From F22 sp963668535 (GTDB taxonomy: Bacteria; Bacteroidota; Bacteroidia; Bacteroidales; Bacteroidaceae): a DNA stretch of 64,000 bases. Position 1 is the first letter of the stretch; every line of letters starts with the position of its first letter. The stretch covers positions 1,922,001 to 1,986,000 of the forward strand of contig OY764867.1 in assembly GCA_963668535.1 (NCBI GenBank), in the 5' to 3' direction. The position numbers were made by a program, and so were the translations under genes. The notes beneath the pieces were generated by a model. The model made no database searches and had not been told where the DNA came from. It was given only the letters and a program-made list of their open reading frames with translations. Shown piece by piece: positions 57,959 to 64,000 of the stretch.

Positions 57959-59203
57959 ATGATACTAAACAGACGAATTATAGGAACTCTTTTTCTTACC
58001 CTCTTTTGTTGCTTGCCATATGCCTCTAGTTATGCGCAAGAGGATATGACTGTGATGGAAGAACCGATGGGGATGACGATGCCGATAGATAGTTTATTGA
58101 CAGATTGGAAGTCGCGTTCTTTCTTGTCTGTTGGGCAAGATTGCCAAACATCTGATATTAATCCTACATTCCCAGATTCTGTGTATATTGACCGTCTATC
58201 ACGTATACCTACTGTGATGGAACTACCATATAACGATATTGTAAGACGATATATTGATCGATATACTGGTGACTTAAGACAACAAGTGTCGTTTATGCTT
58301 GCGGCGTTCAATTTTTATGCGCCTATTTTTGAACAAGCATTGGAAGCTTATGGTTTACCTCTTGAGTTGAAGTACTTGCCTATTATTGAATCTGCGCTTA
58401 AACCAACTGCTCATTCACGTGTAGGTGCTTCTGGACTTTGGCAATTCATGCCTAAGACGGGAAAATTGTATCATCTTGAAATCAATTCGCTTGTTGATGA
58501 AAGAAATGATCCTATAAAGTCAAGTTGGGCAGCTGCGCATTACTTGTATGATATGTACCAAATATATCATGACTGGAATTTAGTTATTGCTGCATATAAC
58601 TGTGGACCAGGTAATGTAAATAAAGCGATTCATCGTGCGGGGAATGTTCGTGATTATTGGAAAATATACCCATTTTTGCCTCGTGAGACTCGTGGATATG
58701 TTCCAGCATTTATTGCAGCGACATATACTATGAATTATTATTGTGATCATAATATTTGTCCGATGAGTACAGCGATTCCATCGCAAACAGATACTATCCA
58801 TATACATCGACTTTTACATCTTGATCAAGTGGCACATACATGCAATGTTTCTCTTGACGAGTTGAAGAGTTGGAATCCGCAGTATCGTAGAAATGTCTTG
58901 CCTGGAAATATCCACTCTTATGTGTTGCGTTTACCCGATACAGCTGTAACAAAGTTTATCGATCTAAAGGATTCTGTCTATACATACAACAAAAGCAAGT
59001 ATTTTACTAAACGTGCCACAGTGAAAGCGGCTACTTTTGCATCGGCTCCTAAGGGATCGTATGTATATCATCGCATTCGTAGCGGTGAAACGTTATCCAC
59101 AATTGCTCGTAAATATCATGTGAGTATAACCAAAATTAAGAGGTGGAATGGATTGCGCTCTTCAAATATTCGTGCAGGTAAACGATTGAAAATATTTCGC
59201 TAG
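57959..59203 (+). CDS. Lytic transglycosylase MltD-like, with LysM
   Basis: An exported muramidase-type enzyme cleaving glycan strands to 1,6-anhydro products, 414 aa. A signal peptide (IGTLFLTLFCCLPYASSYA) leads to the SLT domain (~105-230): the catalytic Glu in KYLPIIESALKPTAHSRVG, then ASGLWQFMPKTGKLYHL and VIAAYNCGPGNVNKAI. The middle (LDQVAHTCNVSLDELKSWNP) looks like one LysM, and the C-terminus (YHRIRSGETLSTIARKYHVS ... KRLKIF) is a second, clearer one. Confidence 0.92.
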   Translation: MILNRRIIGTLFLTLFCCLPYASSYAQEDMTVMEEPMGMTMPIDSLLTDWKSRSFLSVGQDCQTSDINPTFPDSVYIDRLSRIPTVMELPYNDIVRRYIDRYTGDLRQQVSFMLAAFNFYAPIFEQALEAYGLPLELKYLPIIESALKPTAHSRVGASGLWQFMPKTGKLYHLEINSLVDERNDPIKSSWAAAHYLYDMYQIYHDWNLVIAAYNCGPGNVNKAIHRAGNVRDYWKIYPFLPRETRGYVPAFIAATYTMNYYCDHNICPMSTAIPSQTDTIHIHRLLHLDQVAHTCNVSLDELKSWNPQYRRNVLPGNIHSYVLRLPDTAVTKFIDLKDSVYTYNKSKYFTKRATVKAATFASAPKGSYVYHRIRSGETLSTIARKYHVSITKIKRWNGLRSSNIRAGKRLKIFR

Positions 59204-59217
59204 AAAATCACTTTACT

Positions 59218-61710
59218 ATGAATGAAGAAACACTCAAAACGACTAGTATGGATGGTGGTGAATATAAAAATTTGCCATTCGAGAAGCTATTACAAATAGC
59301 TCCTGAAGTACCTTCACAACTTCTTGCAGAAATGGGGCAAGAAGAATTGACGGATGATCAGTGGAGTGCTATTATTCAAGTGAAATTTGAAGCACTGATT
59401 AAGTCCTATACTAGTAGCAACCATCGTAACCGGATCGAAATTATTGAAAAGGCATTTCATTTTGCAAGTAAAGCTCATAAAGGGGTAAAACGTAAATCTG
59501 GAGAGCCTTATATTACGCATCCTCTTGAAGTGGCTTATATTGCAAGTAAAGAAATTGGTTTAGGATCAACTTCTATTTGTAGTGCTTTGCTGCATGATGT
59601 GGTTGAGGATACGCATTATACTCTAGATGATATTGAAACTTTGTTTAATGAAAAAGTACGTATCATCGTAGATGGGTTAACGAAGATTCCAAAAGAGGAA
59701 GCTACTGAGTTTGATTCTAAACAGTTGAGCAATTATCGTAAGTTATTCTATACGATGGTTGAAGACATTCGTGTATTGATCATTAAGATTGCCGATCGTC
59801 TTCACAACATGCGTACGCTCGGTTCTATGGATGAGCGTCAGCAAATTAAGATTTCTGGTGAAACAATTAGCATATATGCTCCTTTAGCTGAATGTATCGG
59901 CTTAAATCGTATCAAAAATGAATTGCAAAATCTGGCACTTAGATACGAGCATGCAGAAGATTATCAATTAATTGAGGACCAATTAAAACAAACTGCCGAG
60001 TGGAGAGATAGTTTGTTTGAGGAGTTTACTGGACCTATTCGACGTGCATTAGATGCTACTGGTATAAAATATCGTATTGAATCTCGTATTAAAACAATTT
60101 ATTCTATTTGGAAGAAAATGCAAGATCAGCATGTTTCTTTTGATGGTATATATGATGTTTTGGCAGTGCGTATTATATATACTCCACGGAGTGAACATGT
60201 GTTTGACAATAATGCGATGCAGCCTCTTGAAGAACATGCTGTTCAAGAAATGACAGCTAAGTTCAAAGAACAAGAACAACATGATTGTTTTGTAATATAC
60301 AATCAGTTAGGAAAGTTGTATAGCCATCACGATGGAAGATTTCGTGATTGGGTGACAAGTCCAAAATCTAATGGCTACCAAGCTTTGCATACGACCCTAA
60401 TGAGTAAGCGAGGTAAATGGGTGGAAGTGCAAATTCGCAGCGAGCGTATGCACGATATTGCGGAAAATGGCCCTGCTGCTCATTGGAGATACAAAGGGGT
60501 AGGTATGGGAGAAGATGAAGCTGATCTAGCGCAAAGACTTGAATCTGTAAAAGTTTTGTTAGAGAATCCTTCTACAAAATCTATGGAATTATTGGGGCAG
60601 ATTCATGCCAATTTTACATCACCAACGATTACTGTATATACCAAAAAAGGAGCCACATGGGCTTTCCCTCAAGGAAGTACAGTCTTAGATTTTGCCTATC
60701 GCGTACATACTGATATCGGCGATCACACTATAGGGGCTTTGATTAATGGTCGACCTGTTAGTCGGTTCAATAAGTTATCTGATGGTGATCAAGTGGAAGT
60801 GATCTCTACAGGTGAGATGTGTGTCAAGAAAGAATGGTTAGAGCATGTCAAAACATCTCGTGCAATAAAACATATTAAACAGGTGCTCAAAAGAGACCGT
60901 CCTATTCGTATTAGTGAAGGCCGTTTACAAGTTGAGAATTTTATTGCTGAATCGGGTTGGAAAGATGGAATAGATGAGGCTATTAGTAGACTTTGTGTAG
61001 CTCGTCATTTGCAGACTGATGAAGATCTGTTTTTGGGAGTTGGAACTAAAGATATAAAACTGACTGAAGAAGATGTTGCGCGCCTCAAAAAGCGTGCAGA
61101 ACCTTGGTACAAAAGTTTTATGCGTAAGGGGACGGCAGCTCCTGTATCTGTCCAAACGACCAAACTAGAAGGAGGTGTGGAAAGTTGTATTTTGGAAAAT
61201 CCATTGCCAAAGGGGTATACAATGACCAAGGATGATTTAATGAAGATGCATTATATACTTCCTGAGTATATTGGTAAGCAATATAGTATTTGTAGCCATT
61301 GTAACCCTGTCCCTGGTGACGATGTGGTGGGTTTTTATGATCAAAATAACGCTTTGACCGTTCACCAACGGCAGTGTAGCATAGCCAAGAGGCTTAAGAG
61401 TACATACGGAGATCGTATTGTGATGGTAGATTGGCCTAGTCAACCTGATGTCTATTTTGAGGCTTGTCTATATGTAGCAGGCGTTGATTTGGCCGGTGTT
61501 GTTTCAGAAGTAACTCACGTTATATCTAAAGAATGTGGATTAAATATGAGTGAGTTAACGTTCAAAGGAGGCGAAGATACTTTTGAAGGACGCATAAAGA
61601 TTTTGGTATCTTGTGCTAGTGATATTAAAATAGTAGAAGAAAAGCTGAAATCATCCATGCAATTTATTACCAAAGTAGTCCGTATTAAACGATTTGATGA
61701 TTTGATTTAA
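59218..61710 (+). CDS. RelA/SpoT bifunctional (p)ppGpp synthetase/hydrolase
   Basis: Controls the stringent response by making and degrading (p)ppGpp, 830 aa. The hydrolase HD is intact (SALLHDVVEDTHYT; KIADRLHNMRTLGSM). The synthetase domain shows YDVLAVRIIYTP, RFRDWVTSPKSNGYQALHTT and VEVQIRSERMHDIAE, with an extra ~25-residue insertion after YTPRSEHVFDN that lengthens it. TGS (TVYTKKGATWAFPQGSTVLD), a zinc-finger-type CCHC region (SICSHCNPVPGDD) and a C-terminal ACT domain follow. It is the only Rel gene seen here and keeps both activities. Confidence 0.93.
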   Translation: MNEETLKTTSMDGGEYKNLPFEKLLQIAPEVPSQLLAEMGQEELTDDQWSAIIQVKFEALIKSYTSSNHRNRIEIIEKAFHFASKAHKGVKRKSGEPYITHPLEVAYIASKEIGLGSTSICSALLHDVVEDTHYTLDDIETLFNEKVRIIVDGLTKIPKEEATEFDSKQLSNYRKLFYTMVEDIRVLIIKIADRLHNMRTLGSMDERQQIKISGETISIYAPLAECIGLNRIKNELQNLALRYEHAEDYQLIEDQLKQTAEWRDSLFEEFTGPIRRALDATGIKYRIESRIKTIYSIWKKMQDQHVSFDGIYDVLAVRIIYTPRSEHVFDNNAMQPLEEHAVQEMTAKFKEQEQHDCFVIYNQLGKLYSHHDGRFRDWVTSPKSNGYQALHTTLMSKRGKWVEVQIRSERMHDIAENGPAAHWRYKGVGMGEDEADLAQRLESVKVLLENPSTKSMELLGQIHANFTSPTITVYTKKGATWAFPQGSTVLDFAYRVHTDIGDHTIGALINGRPVSRFNKLSDGDQVEVISTGEMCVKKEWLEHVKTSRAIKHIKQVLKRDRPIRISEGRLQVENFIAESGWKDGIDEAISRLCVARHLQTDEDLFLGVGTKDIKLTEEDVARLKKRAEPWYKSFMRKGTAAPVSVQTTKLEGGVESCILENPLPKGYTMTKDDLMKMHYILPEYIGKQYSICSHCNPVPGDDVVGFYDQNNALTVHQRQCSIAKRLKSTYGDRIVMVDWPSQPDVYFEACLYVAGVDLAGVVSEVTHVISKECGLNMSELTFKGGEDTFEGRIKILVSCASDIKIVEEKLKSSMQFITKVVRIKRFDDLI

Positions 61711-61719
61711 CATGACACT

Positions 61720-62049
61720 ATGGATCACGAAGAAAAGTTGTATTATAAACCAAGTGAAGCGGCTAAAATCTTAGATGTTGAGATCTCAACATTAAATTAT
61801 TGGGTCAAAGAATTTGATATTAAATTAGAAGTGCGAAAAAGTGGACGTAAGTTATATACTCCAGCACAACTAGAGCTATTGAAGCGTTTGCAATATTTGC
61901 TCAAAGTAAAGAAATTTACAATAGAAGGAGCAAAAGAACAACTAAAACAAATACGTGTCAAGGAGACTGATGAAAAAGCTGAATTAGTTCGTAGACTAAA
62001 GTCTATTAGAGACACGTTGCAATCAATGAGAGACGCCTTAAATTATTGA
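61720..62049 (+). CDS. MerR-family transcriptional regulator
   Basis: A short regulator of 109 aa. The winged HTH is LYYKPSEAAKILDVEISTLN, YWVKEFDIK, followed by KLYTPAQLELLKRLQYLLK and a C-terminal coiled coil (KETDEKAELVRRLKSIRDTL) for dimerisation. There is no effector-binding domain and no Cys-based metal site, so it belongs to the minimal MerR class common in Bacteroidota. It is 9 bp downstream of the rel gene, and its stop codon overlaps the terminator stem. Confidence 0.88.
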   Translation: MDHEEKLYYKPSEAAKILDVEISTLNYWVKEFDIKLEVRKSGRKLYTPAQLELLKRLQYLLKVKKFTIEGAKEQLKQIRVKETDEKAELVRRLKSIRDTLQSMRDALNY

Positions 62050-62065
62050 GTAATTTAAGGCGTCT
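62031..62065. terminator. Bidirectional terminator between merR-type gene and M23 gene
   Basis: A perfect 15-bp stem (62031-62045 and 62051-62065) with loop TTGAG, T-rich on the plus side. It includes the last codons of the MerR gene. Confidence 0.85.
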
Positions 62066-62080
62066 TCTATTTGTTTGAAA

Positions 62081-63049
62081 TTAGTCCATAACCTTTCCAT
62101 GGTTGGCAGCAATGTCTATCATCTTATCATAGTCTTCAGCACTTAAATCCATAAAATAATAATTGACTGGATTCATTATGTGATGTTTGTAATGTACTTC
62201 ATAGTGTAAGTGAGGACCAGTACTTTTCCCGCTACTACCTACTAGTCCGATGATTTGACCACGTACAACTTTTTGTCCTCGATGTACTTTTGTTTTGCTC
62301 ATATGAGCGTATAATGTTTCATAATCAAAACCATGATCAATAATGACACATCTACCATAGCCACTTTTCCAACCGACAAAAGTGATTTTACCATTACCTG
62401 TTGCATATATATCTGTTCCCGTTTTCGCACTAAAGTCCATACCTTTATGGAATTTGCGTGTGCCGTATATAGGATCTGTACGCCATCCGTAACCAGACGC
62501 AGTATATTTCAGGTCTCTGTTGGAGACAGGCTGTATGGCTGGAACACATTTTATCTTTTCATCCTGCTGTTTTAGATCTGACACGATATCATCCATTGAT
62601 TTGGATTCAATATATAATTGTTTTTCTAGAACATCAAGTTTCTTTGTTGTGTGTATTAATAACTCTTTCCGCGGCATGTCTGCAAGGGCTTCATAGCGAT
62701 TAGTCCCATTGTAGCCAGCTTGACGAATAGCGGGAGCTATCGGGTCTGCTTGAAGAATGACACGGTATAAATTATCATCTCGTTGTTGTAGTTTACCAAG
62801 AATGTCATAAGCTAAATCCATTCGCCTATCTAGTACATCGTATTGTGCTTCTAATGCATTGTTTTTATCGATAAGTTCTCTTTCACGAGGAGATTGTACA
62901 AAAACGGATAGAAGTAGGAATGCACCTATACCTGATCCAGTCCCTAAAAGAAATCTGCGAGTATATATCCACCATCTTTCGTGTCGTGATGGAGTATATC
63001 GCCTATACCGACCCTTTTTAGAATCGTATTTGTAGTAAAGTTTATGCAT
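62081..63049 (-). CDS. Membrane-anchored M23 peptidase
   Basis: A peptidoglycan endopeptidase, 322 aa from ATG 63049 (MHKLYYKYDSKKGRYRRYTP); seven more codons upstream are open but less typical. An N-terminal transmembrane anchor (FLLGTGSGIGAFLLLSVFV) is followed by a coiled-coil stretch (ELIDKNNALEAQYDVLDRRM) and a LytM domain: ligands in YGTRKFHKGMDFSAKTGTDI, ETLYAHMSKTKV and GPHLHYEVHYKHH. The catalytic residues look complete. Adjacency to alaS is a usual Bacteroidales arrangement. A terminator and a TACATTTG promoter bracket it. Confidence 0.92.
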   Translation of the reverse strand: MHKLYYKYDSKKGRYRRYTPSRHERWWIYTRRFLLGTGSGIGAFLLLSVFVQSPRERELIDKNNALEAQYDVLDRRMDLAYDILGKLQQRDDNLYRVILQADPIAPAIRQAGYNGTNRYEALADMPRKELLIHTTKKLDVLEKQLYIESKSMDDIVSDLKQQDEKIKCVPAIQPVSNRDLKYTASGYGWRTDPIYGTRKFHKGMDFSAKTGTDIYATGNGKITFVGWKSGYGRCVIIDHGFDYETLYAHMSKTKVHRGQKVVRGQIIGLVGSSGKSTGPHLHYEVHYKHHIMNPVNYYFMDLSAEDYDKMIDIAANHGKVMD

Positions 63050-63078
63050 GTTGCTAATCTTTATGTTCAATCAGGAAG

Positions 63079-63086
63079 CAAATGTA
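63079..63086 (-). promoter_or_regulatory. Promoter -7 element for the M23 peptidase gene
   Basis: The minus strand reads TACATTTG (TAnnTTTG), 29 bp before the start at 63049. Confidence 0.55.
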
Positions 63087-63098
63087 CTAAAATCTTGT

Positions 63099-63106
63099 TA
63101 TCTTTG
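63099..63106 (+). promoter_or_regulatory. Promoter -7 element for alaS
   Basis: TATCTTTG, a full TAnnTTTG match, 41 bp before the first alaS ATG, back to back with the M23 promoter. Confidence 0.65.
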
Positions 63107-63147
63107 TGCCGTATTTTCAGATATTAACCTCATAATAGTATATAGGT

Positions 63148-64000
63148 ATGATGACCGCTAATGAGATAAGAGATTCATTTAAAAAATTTATGGAGTCAAA
63201 AGGACACCAAATTGTGCCTTCTGCTCCGATGGTGATAAAAGATGATCCTACTTTGATGTTTACAAATGCTGGTATGAACCAGTTTAAGGATATTATTCTA
63301 GGTAACCAAGAAGCCAAGTATGTGCGAGTTGCCGATTCACAAAAATGTTTGCGTGTAAGCGGAAAACATAATGACCTTGAAGAAGTAGGTCATGACACTT
63401 ATCACCATACTATGTTTGAGATGCTAGGTAACTGGTCGTTTGGCGATTACTTTAAAAAAGAAGCGATTGAGTGGGCTTGGGAATATCTTGTTGATACATT
63501 AAAAATAAATCCTGATCGTCTATATGCTTCTGTGTTTGAAGGTAGTCCAGAGGACAATGTTCCACGTGATGATGAAGCCGCCGACTTATGGTCTAAATTT
63601 TTACCAGAAGATCATATAATCAATGGTAATAAAAAAGATAACTTTTGGGAAATGGGCGAAACAGGACCTTGTGGACCTTGTTCAGAAGTACATATTGACC
63701 TACGATCTGACGAAGAGCGTACTAAAATATCTGGACGTTCACTAGTGAATAAAGATCATCCTCAAGTTATTGAAATCTGGAACCTTGTATTTATGCAGTT
63801 TGTGCGTTTGTCAGATGGATCTTTGACTGACTTACCTGCTAAGGTTATTGATACAGGTATGGGATTTGAGCGTTTATGTATGGCACTTCAAGGAAAGACT
63901 TCTAACTACGATACAGATGTTTTCCAACCTATGTTACAACAGATTGCTACATTGGCAAATATTCCGTATGGTCAAGGTGAACAAACAGATATTGCAATGC
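63148..64000 (+). CDS. alaS: Alanyl-tRNA synthetase, 5' part only
   Basis: The first 284 codons of the class II synthetase that charges tRNA-Ala; the gene runs off the window end with no stop. The start is ATG 63148 or the next codon, ATG 63151 (TANEIRDSFKKFMESKGHQI). Motifs seen: VPSAPMVIKDDPTLMFTNAG, MNQFKDIILG, KCLRVSGKHNDLEEVG, HHTMFEMLGNWSFGDYFKKE and MGETGPCGPCSEVHIDL, then DTGMGFERLCMALQG, all diagnostic of the AlaS catalytic core. The C-terminal editing and oligomerisation parts lie outside. Confidence 0.95.
   Translation, partial: MMTANEIRDSFKKFMESKGHQIVPSAPMVIKDDPTLMFTNAGMNQFKDIILGNQEAKYVRVADSQKCLRVSGKHNDLEEVGHDTYHHTMFEMLGNWSFGDYFKKEAIEWAWEYLVDTLKINPDRLYASVFEGSPEDNVPRDDEAADLWSKFLPEDHIINGNKKDNFWEMGETGPCGPCSEVHIDLRSDEERTKISGRSLVNKDHPQVIEIWNLVFMQFVRLSDGSLTDLPAKVIDTGMGFERLCMALQGKTSNYDTDVFQPMLQQIATLANIPYGQGEQTDIAM

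Noticed and set aside
63557..63576. parS-like half site TGTTCCACGTGATGA in alaS
   Set aside because: Only the left half matches and the bases are explained by conserved AlaS codons.

Overview
The window is a 64-kb chromosomal segment of a Bacteroidales bacterium, most likely Porphyromonas or a close relative. Three things point there: promoters of the Bacteroidota type (TAnnTTTG -7 element) stand in front of many genes, two tandem OmpA-family porins resemble the Pgm6/Pgm7 pair of Porphyromonas gingivalis, and the housekeeping clusters (pdxJ-exbB-exbD-tonB, surE-lpxB, parA-parB-DUF5683-mltD-relA, the M23 peptidase divergent from alaS) are arranged as is usual in this order. No rRNA, tRNA or CRISPR array was recognised.

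Layout. 0-5.2 kb (minus): a LuxR-type regulator, a COG2509-like FAD oxidoreductase, radA and a FadL-type outer-membrane protein. 5.4-8.1 kb: a secreted DUF4468-VOC fusion and a polysaccharide flippase. 8.3-12.1 kb (plus): an amidase, an MCE/MlaD protein and dnaA. 12.16-13.6 kb: a complete IS3-family element inserted in the loop of the terminator hairpin shared by dnaA and a convergent nitroreductase. 14.8-17.3 kb: a B12-dependent ribonucleotide reductase. 17.4-25.8 kb (minus): a seven-gene exopolysaccharide operon (short TolC-like protein, Wzc-like protein, polymerase/ligase, three glycosyltransferases, an acyltransferase). 26-30.6 kb (plus): dnaX and the two OmpA porins. 30.8-42.8 kb: nadK (minus), then pdxJ, the Exb/Ton genes, a DJ-1 protein, ispD, recG, ndk, an M23-LysM peptidase, a DUF1599 protein, a DoxX protein, tpiA and a SPOR protein. 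42.8-47.9 kb: dnaG divergent from a Dna2-like nuclease-helicase.

47.9-50.1 kb is the least ordinary stretch. It carries a candidate structured small RNA with its own promoter and terminator, an unannotated 53-codon gene on the minus strand with promoter, leader hairpin and terminator, an internally deleted IS3-family remnant, four copies of that element's terminal repeat spaced exactly 32 bp apart, a pair of 30-bp direct repeats flanking all of this, and a 68-bp perfect palindrome with no loop.

50.1-64 kb: clpB, lpxB and surE (minus); parA, parB, a DUF5683 protein, a lytic transglycosylase, rel and a MerR regulator (plus); an M23 peptidase (minus); and the 5' part of alaS running off the window end. 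A run of 12 C lies between parA and parB.

Functionally the window is dominated by envelope biogenesis (peptidoglycan hydrolases, lipid A, exopolysaccharide, porins, Ton energy transduction) and by replication, repair and segregation genes. The promoter calls rest on motif matches only; RNA, promoter and terminator features have not been tested experimentally here.
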